Positions 1-8,125 of a stretch of 64,000 nucleotides of DNA are shown piece by piece. How positions within the stretch are numbered: the stretch's first letter is position 1; every line of letters begins with the position of its first letter. The translations under genes were made by a program, and so were the position numbers. This DNA comes from Kribbella qitaiheensis (GTDB lineage: Bacteria; Actinomycetota; Actinomycetes; Propionibacteriales; Kribbellaceae): positions 372,001-436,000 of the forward strand of contig NZ_CP043661.1 of assembly GCF_014217565.1 (NCBI RefSeq), read 5' to 3'. The notes beneath the pieces are model-generated. The model did not search any database. It was not told the DNA's origin and saw only the letters and a list, made by a program, of their open reading frames with translations.

Positions 1-303
1 GTCTACAGCGACGCGGCGAACGGGTTCTCCGACGACGACCTGGCGGTCGCTCACATCCTGGCCCGGCATGCCTCGATCGCTGTCGCCACCAGGCGGCAGC
101 AGGACACCCTCGGCCAGGCTGTCGATGCCCGCAAGCTGGTGGGGGTCGCGATGGGGATCCTGATGATCAGCTACGACGTCGATCAGGCCCGCGCCTTCAC
201 GATTCTCCAGCGCTATTCGCAAGACACCAACACCAAGCTGCGCGACGTCGCCCAGCACGTGATCGACACCCGCAAACTCCCGAACGGGCGGCTGCCCACC
301 TGA
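1..303 (+). CDS. GAF-ANTAR regulator, 3' end only
   Basis: This is the last 100 codons of a protein that begins before the window. It shows the end of a GAF domain (GFSDDDLAVAHILARHASIAVA) and a complete ANTAR domain (DARKLVGVAMGILMISYDVDQAR onward). ANTAR domains bind paired RNA hairpins and act as antiterminators; the GAF domain probably senses a ligand or redox state. It is closely similar to the C-terminus of the ANTAR gene at 19760-20530. Confidence 0.9.
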   Translation, partial: VYSDAANGFSDDDLAVAHILARHASIAVATRRQQDTLGQAVDARKLVGVAMGILMISYDVDQARAFTILQRYSQDTNTKLRDVAQHVIDTRKLPNGRLPT

Positions 304-307
304 GCCG

Positions 308-592
308 TCAGGCCGGTGCCGGCTGCCCGTGGTCCCGGTTGCCGCCGGTGTAATGGATCGTCTTGACGGGCGATCGGGACGGATAGGGGCCGCTGGCATA
401 GATGTTGGTCTCGACAATCTGTCCGTCGGAGTCCTTGATGATGTGCCGGACACCCGCCCAGCGGGCCACCTCGGCGCCGATCGTGAGTTGCCTCAACCGC
501 GGTCCGCCGCTGGAGAACGGCTGATCCGAACCGACCCGCCGGCTCCTCCACACCCCGTGCTCGCAGTACGTCTCGACATCTCTGGTGTCCAC
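308..592 (-). CDS. DUF2188-like small protein
   Basis: A 94-residue protein read from a GTG that has an AGGGGA ribosome site about eight bases upstream. The central part (VETYCEHGVWRSRRVG, then GVRHIIKDSDGQIVETN) matches the DUF2188 pattern of one short repeat ending in an HIIK/DG motif. The function of the family is unknown. The open frame continues upstream but that part looks non-coding. It converges with the ANTAR gene, five bases from its stop. Confidence 0.55.
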   Translation of the reverse strand: MDTRDVETYCEHGVWRSRRVGSDQPFSSGGPRLRQLTIGAEVARWAGVRHIIKDSDGQIVETNIYASGPYPSRSPVKTIHYTGGNRDHGQPAPA

Positions 593-703
593 GGCCTGTT
601 CCCCTTCCCCGATGATGATCGGGGCCCCGGTACCCGCCGTTTCCGGCCGCAATCGTGGCGAGCCGCACTGTTCGGGGAGTTGGGCAACTGGTAAAAGTGG
701 CGA

Positions 704-1242
704 ATGGACAGGCCGAGGATCGTCATCATCGGAGCCGGGTTCGCCGGGTTCCATGCTGCCCGCCGGCTGTGCCGGCTCGCCAAGGGCCGCGCCGACATCC
801 TCGTGGTGAACCCCACCGACTATTTCCTCTACGTACCGCTGCTGCCCGAGGTGGCGACCGGCATCCTCGAACCGCGCCGGGTGAGTTGTCGTACGACCGG
901 CTCGTGATCGCTGCCGGAGCGTCAACAAGCTCCTGCCGATCCCCGGGATCGCCGAGCACGCGCACGGTTTCCGTGGCATCCCCGAGGCCGTCTTCCTCCG
1001 CGACCACCTGACTCAGCAGCTCGAACTGGCCGACGCGACCGATGACGGTCTTCGCCTGTGGTGACGCGGTCGCCGTGCCGGACCTCACCCGACCCGGCGA
1101 GATCACCCCGATAACGGCCCAGCACGCCGAACGACAAGGCAACCGGGCCGCGGACAATGTCGCAGCCAGCCAGCCAGCCAGCCAGCCAGCCTGACGGGCG
1201 GTGCGCTGAAGCCCTACAGCCACAAGGATCTGGGAGGGTAGA
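704..1242 (+). pseudogene. Decayed type II NADH dehydrogenase (FAD/NAD oxidoreductase)
   Basis: The 5' part is a clear Rossmann FAD-binding start (RIVIIGAGFAGFHAARRL, then PLLPEVATGILEPRR). Later pieces lie in other frames: YDRLVIAAG, then VNKLLPIPGIAEHAHGF, then VFACGDAVAVPDL and AQHAERQGN, and finally ALKPYSHKDLG. These are ordered fragments of an NDH-2-like membrane oxidoreductase. At least two internal deletions and several frame changes separate them, and the C-terminal membrane-anchoring part is missing. A (CAGC)7 repeat lies inside the last segment. It cannot make a working enzyme. Confidence 0.85.
1163..1190 (+). repeat. (CAGC)7 tetranucleotide repeat
   Basis: Seven perfect copies of CAGC lie inside the NDH-2 remnant. 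They encode Ser-Gln-Pro-Ala and run into a TGA, while the conserved sequence resumes in another frame just after the tract. Slippage of a four-base unit changes frame, so the tract is one of the lesions in this gene. Confidence 0.9.
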
Positions 1243-1258
1243 TAGCTCCGGGGGGTAG

Positions 1259-1400
1259 TCAGGCGTGGTCGCCGTCCAGGAGTTCGTGGAGTTCGGCGAC
1301 GGCCTTGGTGATGTTGTCGTAGTCGTTCTGGGCGGCGCGTGACTCGGCGCTGATCACACCGCACCGGTGCACGCGGCGGAAGTCGCCGTACGGGAACTTG
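1259..1400 (-). pseudogene. Fragment of a small conserved protein
   Basis: The minus strand encodes KFPYGDFRRVHRCGVISAES and then NDYDNITKAVAELHELLDGDHA before a TGA. The composition is coding-like, but no start codon or ribosome site occurs in frame before the sequence turns into low-quality translation near 1400. I read it as the C-terminal remnant of a short actinobacterial protein of unknown role. The rest of 1400-1498 shows no convincing gene. Confidence 0.4.
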
Positions 1401-1498
1401 TAGTGGCCCTGGCGCCGGACTGGCCGGTGTCCGCTTCGTCGCCCGCCCCAAGTGCCCGGAGGCGTTGTTCGTCATGGACAGGGAGGCCGCGGCACGGT

Positions 1499-2452
1499 TC
1501 AGAGGTTGGCGCCGGCTGACTGCAGGCGCTTCGCCAGGATGCGACAGCGCTCACCCAGCTCCGGCGGGTCCAGGGCCTCGAAGGGGTGGCCGAGCAGGAC
1601 CATGTGCATGAGGACGAAGTCGAGGCTGCCGCCCCCGCTGAGTACCTCGCAGTGCTCGTCGTCGCGCGGTCGCACGACGGCCGCCGACGCCGGAAGTTGC
1701 GCGCGCACCGTTTCGGCCGGTGCGTGCACGAGGAAGCGGGCCTGGTGCAGGTAGACCCGGCTCGCAACGGCTTCTTGGACGTACGACGCTGCGTCGGGCG
1801 CCGGGCGGGGGCGGAAGTGCCAGGTTCGGGCGGCCACGTCGGTCATCTTGTCGACGCGGAAGTTGCGCCAGTCGTCGCGGTCGAGGTCGTAAGCGAGGAG
1901 GTACCAACGCCGATCTGAGGCGACCAGGCGGTAGGGCTCGACCCGACGTCGCCGTACCTCGCTCCCGGACGGGTAGTCGAAGCCGGCCTCGACCTCGTCG
2001 CGGCAGGCTCTGGCCAGCGTCATCAACACCTCGGGATCGATCGGCGGCCGACCTCCGCCGAAGGACTCCACCGAGCCGGAGAGGGCCCGCACCTCGTGCC
2101 GCAACCTGGTCGGCAGCACGCGGTCGAGCTTGGTCAACGCCCGTACTGCGGCGTCGCCGGCACTCGCGACGCCAGCACCCGCCCCGGCGAGCAGCGAGAC
2201 CGCGGTGGCGATCGCCTCCTCGTCGTCGAGCAGCAGCGGCGGCAGGTCCTTTCCAGGGCCAAGCTGGTAGCCGACGCCCTGACTGGACTGCACCTGATAG
2301 CCGAGTGTCCGCAGCCGCTCGACATCGCGGCGTACGGTGCGTGAAGTGACGCCCAGCCGGGAGGCGAGCTCGGGGCCGGTCCACACCTGGCGCTGCTGCA
2401 GCAGGCCGAGCAGGGTGAGCACCCGCTCGGTCGTCCCTAGCTCGTCGTCCAT
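1499..2452 (-). CDS. WYL-domain HTH transcriptional regulator (YafY/PafC type)
   Basis: A complete 317-residue protein. Residues 1-65 form a DeoR-like winged helix (LLQQRQVWTGPELASRLGVT, then TVRRDVERLR). The middle has a WYL domain (VEPYRLVASDRRWYLLAYD and the downstream RVDKM), and a C-terminal WCX-like extension follows. WYL proteins bind nucleic acids or nucleotides and act as DNA-damage or defence-linked regulators or as simple repressors. The divergent neighbour is the broken VOC gene at 2546, a common target arrangement for YafY-type regulators of glyoxalase-like genes. Confidence 0.9.
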   Translation of the reverse strand: MDDELGTTERVLTLLGLLQQRQVWTGPELASRLGVTSRTVRRDVERLRTLGYQVQSSQGVGYQLGPGKDLPPLLLDDEEAIATAVSLLAGAGAGVASAGDAAVRALTKLDRVLPTRLRHEVRALSGSVESFGGGRPPIDPEVLMTLARACRDEVEAGFDYPSGSEVRRRRVEPYRLVASDRRWYLLAYDLDRDDWRNFRVDKMTDVAARTWHFRPRPAPDAASYVQEAVASRVYLHQARFLVHAPAETVRAQLPASAAVVRPRDDEHCEVLSGGGSLDFVLMHMVLLGHPFEALDPPELGERCRILAKRLQSAGANL

Positions 2453-2545
2453 GCGACCAGCCTGCCAGATCTAGCGGACCGATCCTGTCCGCTTGGGGTG
2501 TCAGGGTGGGTCTATGCAAATCAACGCTACGAACGGAGCAGACCG

Positions 2546-3006
2546 ATGAGCCGCGAGATCCAGGTGACCTTCGACGCCCATGACCCGGCGGCTCTGTCGC
2601 TGTTCTGGCGCGATGTCCTCGGTTATGTCCACCCCGGCCCACCCGGAGTCGAGCTCGCCGAGGGCGACGACCCGCTGGCAGCCTGGGACGAGTTCCTCGA
2701 GCGGCCGGCGTGCCGATGGCGGAGCGCAACACGGCCTCGGCTCTGGAGGATCCGGACAAGCGAGGCCCGCGGTTCTTCTTCCAGCAGGTGCCCGAGGGCA
2801 AGGTCGCCAAGAACCGCCTTCACCTCGACATCCGGGCAGCTCCCGGGTTGGAGAAGGACGAGCGGATGGCGGCGCTGGAGCTCGAGTGCGATCGGCTCGT
2901 CGCGCTGGGAGCGACGCGACAAAGCAGGCACGAACCCGCACCGCCGTTGAGCCTCGGTTTCATCGTGATGACCGACCCTGAGGGCAACGAGTTCTGTCTG
3001 GACTGA
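2546..3006 (+). pseudogene. VOC-family (glyoxalase-like) protein, frameshifted
   Basis: The start is MSREIQVTFDAHDPAALSLFWRD and the frame runs to about 2700 (AAWDEFLER). The conserved continuation (VPMAERNTASALEDPDKRGPR to FIVMTDPEGNEFCLD) is in the next frame. The total length is one base short of 154 codons, so a single lost base explains the break. VOC proteins are small metal-dependent lyases, dioxygenases or resistance binding proteins. It is divergent from the WYL regulator. Either a real mutation or a sequencing error would give this picture. Confidence 0.85.
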
Positions 3007-3280
3007 GGTGGGCGGCGCACTCGGCCGCGACGGCGACAGCCAGCGTTTCGGGCGTGTCGTCGTCGCGTTCGGGGACCAGGTGATGGACCGTGCCGGTCGG
3101 CCGGCGTGATCCCGGCGGCGGCGACGTCCTGGAGGGAGGCCCGTCATGAGAGATCCTACGGGAGAGCGCTGTTGGTGGCGCATGGGTTCGGACGGATCGG
3201 GGTACGGGCGGGGACAAGCATTCTGACCGTGGTCCAGAGATGAGGCTGCGCCGTGACTCGACAAGTCGCGAGGGTCGATC

Positions 3281-4102
3281 ATGCTTTCTGGCAATACCCC
3301 CACCTCAGTACCGACGCAGTGTTCCACGCCCGAAGAAAGGGCCGAGCGCGAAGCCGCCACCAGAGCGTTGCTGGAGCGGCGAGCGCGAAGCTCCGATGAG
3401 GCCGAGCGGCAGGAGCTGCTCGAAGATGTCATCGAACTCAACATCGAGATCGCCCGGGGCATCGCGCACCGGTTCCGCGGGAGGGGTGCGGAAGCCGATG
3501 ACCTGGACCAGGTCGCGTTCCTCGGACTGGTCAAGGCGGCCCAGCGCTACCGGCTCGAGGAAGATACGCCGTTCATCGGTTTCGCGATCCCGACCATCCG
3601 CGGCGAGGTGAAGCGGTACTTCCGCGACTGCGCGTGGACCGTGCGGATCCCGCGGCGGTTGCAGGAGGTCCAGGGGATGATCCTGACCAAGCTCCCCGAG
3701 TTGCAGCAGCGACTGAACCGCGAGCCGACGCGGGAAGAGCTCGCGGCGTACCTGGCCGTGGAGTTGGAAGACGTCGAGCAGGCGCTGGCCGCGACAGGGT
3801 GCTTCAAGGTGCTGTCGCTGGACCGGCCGGCAGAGGAAAGAAGTCTGTCGCTGGCCGACGTGGTCCCTGCCGAGGAGGACTGGACGGTCGGTCAGCTGGA
3901 GGCCGTCGACATGTTGCAGCCGGTGCTGGCAGACCTGGGACCGCGCGAGCGGCGCATCCTGGAACTGCGCTTCGTCGAGGGCTGGATCCAGGCCGACATC
4001 GGCAAGGAGATCGGCGTCAGCCAGATGCAGGTCTCCCGCCTGCTCAGCCAGATCCTGAACGACCTCCGCGCGAAACTCACCCCCGCACCCGCGGCCGCCT
4101 GA
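3281..4102 (+). CDS. RNA polymerase sigma factor, SigB/SigF/SigG family
   Basis: A 273-residue group 3 sigma factor. Region 2 includes RFRGRGAEADDLDQVAFLGLVKAAQRY and FAIPTIRGEVKRYFRD. Region 3 includes RIPRRLQEV and LNREPTREELAAYL. Region 4 includes LGPRERRILELRFVEGW and the helix-turn-helix IGVSQMQVSRLLSQI. This family directs stress or differentiation genes and is normally held by an anti-sigma kinase and released by STAS antagonists. No anti-sigma gene is adjacent. The RsbPQ/STAS operon at 19-22 kb is a plausible upstream controller, but that link is inference. Confidence 0.95.
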   Translation: MLSGNTPTSVPTQCSTPEERAEREAATRALLERRARSSDEAERQELLEDVIELNIEIARGIAHRFRGRGAEADDLDQVAFLGLVKAAQRYRLEEDTPFIGFAIPTIRGEVKRYFRDCAWTVRIPRRLQEVQGMILTKLPELQQRLNREPTREELAAYLAVELEDVEQALAATGCFKVLSLDRPAEERSLSLADVVPAEEDWTVGQLEAVDMLQPVLADLGPRERRILELRFVEGWIQADIGKEIGVSQMQVSRLLSQILNDLRAKLTPAPAAA

Positions 4103-4103
4103 C

Positions 4104-5129
4104 GTGCGACTGAGACGGAGCGATCCGGCGAAGCCCGGCCTGACCCGGCGGGGCCGGGGCAAGGGATTCGGCTATCTCGATGCCGACGGCAACGTTGTCG
4201 ACGATGCCGCGGTGGTCGAGCGGATCCGGGCGCTGGTGATTCCGCCTGCCTGGAACGATGTCTGGATCTGCCCGCACCACAACGGGCATATCCAGGCGGT
4301 CGGGACGGACGAGGCCGGCCGTCGTCAGTACCTGTACCACGACGAGTGGCGCACGTCGCAGGATGATGACAAGCATGATCGGGTGAAACGCCTGGCAGCC
4401 CGGCTCCCTGAGTTCCGCGCGGCGGTGGATCGGGACCTGTGTACGGCGGGGCTGGGCCGGGCCCGGGTCCTGGCGACCGCCCTCAGGATGCTCGATCACG
4501 GTGTCTTCCGGATCGGCAACACCCGGTACGCCGAGGACGCGGGCAGCCGGGGTGCCGCGACGTTGCTCCGCGACGACGTACGGGTCCGCAAAGGCCTGCT
4601 GGTGTTCGACTTCATCGCCAAGGGCGGTAAGCAGCGCACACTCGAACTGAAGGACGACAAGCTCGCCGCGGCGGTATCCGCGCTCAGACGGAGCAAGCAC
4701 GACAACCCGCGGCTACTGGTCTTCCACGACAAGTCCGGTTGGCACGAGATCGATGCGAGCTCGATCAACGCGCGGTTCCAGGAACTCGTCGGCGACCAGT
4801 ACACGGTGAAGGACCTGCGCACCTGGACCGCCACCGTCCACGCCGCGGTGGACCTGGCCGAGGCCGATCCGCCGCAAACCGAGCGGACCGCCAAGAAGGC
4901 CGTCAAGGAGATGCTGACCGAGGTGTCGGAGCATCTGGGCAACACCCCGACGGTGGCCCGCGCATCGTATGTGGATCCGCGCGTCATCGCGCAGTACGAG
5001 GAAGGCCGGACGATCGCCCGGGCGATCAAGAAGGTCGGTTCCGACGAACTCGAGCGGCAGAAGGTCCGGGAGAAGCTCGACCCGTCCGTCGCCCGCCTGG
5101 TCGCGGAAGGTGGTCGGCAACGCAAGTGA
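4104..5129 (+). CDS. DNA topoisomerase IB
   Basis: A 341-residue poxvirus-type topoisomerase IB that relaxes supercoils through a 3'-phosphotyrosyl link. Conserved blocks include GRGKGFGYLDADG, WICPHHNGHIQAVGTD, YHDEWRTSQD, the Arg/Lys region FRIGNTRYAEDAGSRGAATL and KGGKQ, VKDLRTWTATV, and the Tyr motif VARASYVDPRVIAQYEEG near the C-terminus. The length is typical. It starts at a GTG two bases after the sigma-factor stop, so it is probably co-transcribed with it. Topoisomerase IB genes are common in actinomycete stress loci. Confidence 0.93.
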   Translation: MRLRRSDPAKPGLTRRGRGKGFGYLDADGNVVDDAAVVERIRALVIPPAWNDVWICPHHNGHIQAVGTDEAGRRQYLYHDEWRTSQDDDKHDRVKRLAARLPEFRAAVDRDLCTAGLGRARVLATALRMLDHGVFRIGNTRYAEDAGSRGAATLLRDDVRVRKGLLVFDFIAKGGKQRTLELKDDKLAAAVSALRRSKHDNPRLLVFHDKSGWHEIDASSINARFQELVGDQYTVKDLRTWTATVHAAVDLAEADPPQTERTAKKAVKEMLTEVSEHLGNTPTVARASYVDPRVIAQYEEGRTIARAIKKVGSDELERQKVREKLDPSVARLVAEGGRQRK

Positions 5130-5236
5130 AGGCAGCGGGTCTCTCCGCGTACATCGCCGCGGCGTAGGCGTCGAACGGCAGGGTCGCGCCGGGAACCTGT
5201 CGACCGGCGCAGTTCCGTTTGCTGGGTGGGTATCAC

Positions 5237-5827
5237 GTGGTTATGGTGCGTTTCCGCCTCGTCTGGGGTTGTGCGTGCGGCCTGGTGGTCGCGCTGGGGA
5301 TCGCGGCCGCAGTGCTTGCGCTGCCGGCCGTCTCGCTGGTGCCGTTGTTCCTGGTGCCGGGGTTGCTCGGCTTCCTCACCGCGCTGATCGCCCGGATGGA
5401 TGCCGATGCCCAGGTGGGTCTGGATCGGCTGCGGCGGGCGATGACGACGGGCCTGGTAGTCGGGTGCGCGTGCGTCGGCGCTGCGGGGCTGCTCGCGCTG
5501 CTCGGACCCGGCGCCTTGCTGATCGGGGCTTTGGTGGCTGGGACCTCGCCGCCCGTCGTACGGCGGTTCCTGCCGAAGGCCGACAAGGGTGATGAGCTTC
5601 GCCAGCAGCCGACTTTGCTGCTTTGTCGTCAGTGGCAGAGCAGCTACGAGGCGCTGAAGATCGAGCCTGTTGCCTCGCGACGGCTGGAGATCGTCCGGGC
5701 TCGGGCGCGGTGTCTCGACGAGCTCGAGCGGAGGGATCCGGCCGGGCTGCAGGCGTGGCTGGCCTCCAACGCCAGTGCTGCGGGCGATCCGGCCCGCTTC
5801 CTGAGCGAACCTCCGTCGTCCAGCTGA
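5237..5827 (+). CDS. Small membrane protein of unknown function
   Basis: A protein of about 196 residues. It has two pairs of hydrophobic segments in the first 120 residues (VWGCACGLVVALGIAAAVLAL, LVPLFLVPGLLGFLTALIA, VVGCACVGAAGLLALLG, ALLIGALVAG) and a charged cytoplasmic tail rich in Arg and Glu. The GTG at 5237 is preferred because GGGTGGG lies six bases upstream; the ATG at 5243 is an alternative. I do not recognise a family. It stands alone between the topoisomerase and the pterin dehydratase fusion. Confidence 0.7.
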   Translation: MVMVRFRLVWGCACGLVVALGIAAAVLALPAVSLVPLFLVPGLLGFLTALIARMDADAQVGLDRLRRAMTTGLVVGCACVGAAGLLALLGPGALLIGALVAGTSPPVVRRFLPKADKGDELRQQPTLLLCRQWQSSYEALKIEPVASRRLEIVRARARCLDELERRDPAGLQAWLASNASAAGDPARFLSEPPSSS

Positions 5828-5905
5828 TAACGCTGGCGCCCGGAGTACGGCGAGGCTGGGAGTTCCGGAAGTTGATCGTCCGGAACGGGGGTTATCGTCG
5901 CAGGT

Positions 5906-6607
5906 GTGGACATGCTGACTGATGAGCAGATCGCTGAAGCGGACCTGAAGGACTGGCGGAAGCTGGGGCAGGGACTTCATGCGCGCTATGTAGTCGAGGG
6001 GTTCGGCGGCGGGTTCGTCGCCGCGGTGGGGCAGGCAGCAGATGCGCTCGGGCACCATCCGCGGGTGGCGATGGGGAGCGGGTACGTCGATCTGAAGGTG
6101 ATCAGCGACGACGCTGTCTATCGCGACGGCGAGGGCACCGAGCACATCATCGAATGGGTGACGGAGCAGGACCTCGAGCTCGCCCGGCGGATCACCGAGA
6201 TTGCCGCCGAGCAGGCGGTGGTGGCTGCGCCGAGTGCGATCACGGCGATCGAGATGGCGATCGACACCGCGCACATCGAGAAGATCGCTCCGGTCTGGGC
6301 GGTTCTGCTGACCGGAAGCACCGAGGCGCAGGGGCGCGGGAGCACCGGCAACGACATCCGGGACGCCACCGGGCGAATGCCGATCCTGTGGTTCCAGAAG
6401 ACCGATGAGCACGAGACGCCGCGCCAGCGGTTCCACATCGATGTCTGGGTGCCGGCCGACGTGGCCGAGCAGCGGATCGCCGCGGCCGTCGCCGCCGGTG
6501 GGATCGTCGTCGACGACAGCCAGGCGCCGTCGTTCACCGTGATCGCCGACCAGGACGGCAACAAGGCGTGCGTATGTACGCCGCCGGATTCGGCGAAAGA
6601 GAGCTGA
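5906..6607 (+). CDS. Pterin-4a-carbinolamine dehydratase-like / VOC fusion protein
   Basis: A 233-residue two-domain protein. Residues 1-95 resemble pterin-4a-carbinolamine dehydratase (LTDEQIAEADLKDWRKLGQGL, then a degenerate HHPR motif and WVTEQDLELARRI). In canonical enzymes this domain recycles the tetrahydrobiopterin cofactor of aromatic hydroxylases. Residues 105-228 form a VOC fold (AIDTAHIEKIAPVWAVLL, RFHIDVWVPADVAEQRIAAAVAAGG, VIADQDGNKACV). The catalytic histidines of the dehydratase are only partly conserved (LGHHPRV), so activity is uncertain. An ATG at 5912 is an alternative start. Confidence 0.85.
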   Translation: MDMLTDEQIAEADLKDWRKLGQGLHARYVVEGFGGGFVAAVGQAADALGHHPRVAMGSGYVDLKVISDDAVYRDGEGTEHIIEWVTEQDLELARRITEIAAEQAVVAAPSAITAIEMAIDTAHIEKIAPVWAVLLTGSTEAQGRGSTGNDIRDATGRMPILWFQKTDEHETPRQRFHIDVWVPADVAEQRIAAAVAAGGIVVDDSQAPSFTVIADQDGNKACVCTPPDSAKES

Positions 6608-6674
6608 CCGGCGGCCGGGTCGCGCTGAGCGAAACCCGAGTGCCGTTCGGTCAGGCGGTCGCTAGGCTGCCTGG

Positions 6675-7547
6675 GTGATCGAGCTGCCGCCGTCCTTCCT
6701 GGCGATGCCTCGCTGGTGGAACGAGGGGCAGGAATGGCTGGCGTCGTTGCCGGCGAGCGTCCGGGACCAGTGTGAGCGATGGAATCTCCAGCTCGACGGC
6801 AGGCTCGCGCACGGGTCGAACGCGATCGTCGTACCAGTACTCCGGTACGGCGAACCGCTGGCGCTTCGGATGTCGCCTCCTGGTCGGGAGGTCACCGAGC
6901 AGATCCACGCGCTGAGCTGGTGGAACGGCCGAGGCATGGTGCGATTGGTGGAAGCCGAGGCCGACCGGGGCGCCATGCTGCTCGAACGCCTCGGCAGTCC
7001 CTTGAGCGACGCTCCGCTCGCCGAGTCGATCGGGATCCTCGGCGGTCTGATGCGTCGGCTCGCGGTGCCGGGGGACCCGACGTCCTGGTCTACTGCCGAG
7101 ATCGCAAGCCGCCGGGCCGCTGAGCTCGAGCCGGAGTGGGATCGGCTGGGTCGCCCCTTCGACGAGGCTTGGTTGCGTGAAGCTGAGCACCTCGGTGGTG
7201 GCAGGTTGGCAAGCACCGAGCACGACCTGGCCGTCAACGGTGACTTCCACGCGGATCAGGTACTACGCGGTGCCCGCGAACCGTGGCTGGTGGTCGATCC
7301 CGTGCTCTGTCGCGGCGACATCGAACTCGACCTCGCCCGGATCCTCTGGATGAGCATCGACGCGATGAAGACCGACGGCGAACTCCTCGACCACTTCGCC
7401 ACCCTGGTCGCGACAGCCGAACTCGACCGGGACCGGGCCCGCGACTGGGTCGTCTTCCGCACCACCGACTATTGGCTCTGGGGCCTCAAGGCCGGCCTCA
7501 CCGAGGACCCGATCCGCTGCCACCGACTCCTCGGCGCTTTCCTCTAG
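6675..7547 (+). CDS. APH(6)-like aminoglycoside/hydroxyurea phosphotransferase
   Basis: A 290-residue kinase-like protein of the streptomycin 6-phosphotransferase family. The N-lobe is seen in LAHGSNAIVVPVLRYGEPLALRM. The catalytic motif is VNGDFHADQVL at about residue 192, where an Asn stands before the GDFH core that families usually write as HGDLH, and the metal-binding VVDP follows. Members phosphorylate streptomycin or small hydroxylated compounds; true resistance cannot be inferred from family alone. It is a single gene, convergent with the membrane protein at 7568. Confidence 0.85.
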   Translation: MIELPPSFLAMPRWWNEGQEWLASLPASVRDQCERWNLQLDGRLAHGSNAIVVPVLRYGEPLALRMSPPGREVTEQIHALSWWNGRGMVRLVEAEADRGAMLLERLGSPLSDAPLAESIGILGGLMRRLAVPGDPTSWSTAEIASRRAAELEPEWDRLGRPFDEAWLREAEHLGGGRLASTEHDLAVNGDFHADQVLRGAREPWLVVDPVLCRGDIELDLARILWMSIDAMKTDGELLDHFATLVATAELDRDRARDWVVFRTTDYWLWGLKAGLTEDPIRCHRLLGAFL

Positions 7548-7567
7548 GTCGCGCCGCGCTTCCGAGG

Positions 7568-8050
7568 TCAGGCGGCGACCGGGGCGGCTTCCGGCGTACG
7601 GCGAGTGGTGGTGCTTCGGGCGCCGAAGGCGAGGCCGAGGGCGGTTGCGCCCAGGGCGAGCATCGCCGGGGTGAGCCAGGGCGAGACGACGCCGGCTGAG
7701 TACGTCGTACCGTCGTCGAGCTTGCAGTCGAAGCGCAGCGGCAGGTAGCCGGCGTCGTAGCCAGTGACGTGGCTGATGGAGCTGGGCGTCGGCGCGGACA
7801 GCCGGCAGGCGGGCGAGGGTGACGAGTCCGTGCCGTGCGACGACTCCGATTGCTGGGCGCCGATCACCACCACGCCGAACGCGTAGCCGCCGACGGCCAG
7901 CGCGCCGGTGAGCAGAGCCAGCCCACGTAGGACGCGAGCAGCACGCCCCGCGGGGCGCCGACGGATCAGCGCGACCAGCGTGCTGACCAACCCCCAGCTC
8001 GCCACCAGCAGGCTGACCAGGAAGACGACGAGACCCACGAGGAAGACCAT
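7568..8050 (-). CDS. Membrane protein of unknown function
   Basis: A 160-residue protein with N-terminal membrane helices (VFLVGLVVFLVSLLVASWGL, then LRGLALLTGALAVGGYAFGVVV). An extracellular loop of about 55 residues follows, with two cysteines (PACRLSAP and FDCKLDDG) that could form a disulfide, then a last helix (LTPAMLALGATALGLAFG). No family is recognised. The frameshifted gene upstream now reads into its start. Confidence 0.75.
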   Translation of the reverse strand: MVFLVGLVVFLVSLLVASWGLVSTLVALIRRRPAGRAARVLRGLALLTGALAVGGYAFGVVVIGAQQSESSHGTDSSPSPACRLSAPTPSSISHVTGYDAGYLPLRFDCKLDDGTTYSAGVVSPWLTPAMLALGATALGLAFGARSTTTRRTPEAAPVAA

Positions 8051-8125
8051 CGTTCAAGTCCACCACACGGGAGGGCCGTCCCCGACCCACGGCAACGCGA
8101 CGGTACGTCGTGGGTCGGGGTCGAG

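Noticed and set aside
3007..3280. A small minus-strand gene between the VOC and sigma-factor genes
   Set aside because: A short stretch looks coding, but there is no start or ribosome site and no family match.
4496..6436. A 646-codon open frame on the minus strand across the topoisomerase and following genes
   Set aside because: It crosses three plus-strand genes with clear families. Its translation is Arg/Pro/Ala-rich without domains.
6675..7547. Calling the APH(6)-like gene a streptomycin resistance determinant
   Set aside because: The family includes many non-resistance kinases and there is no linked biosynthetic or mobile context.
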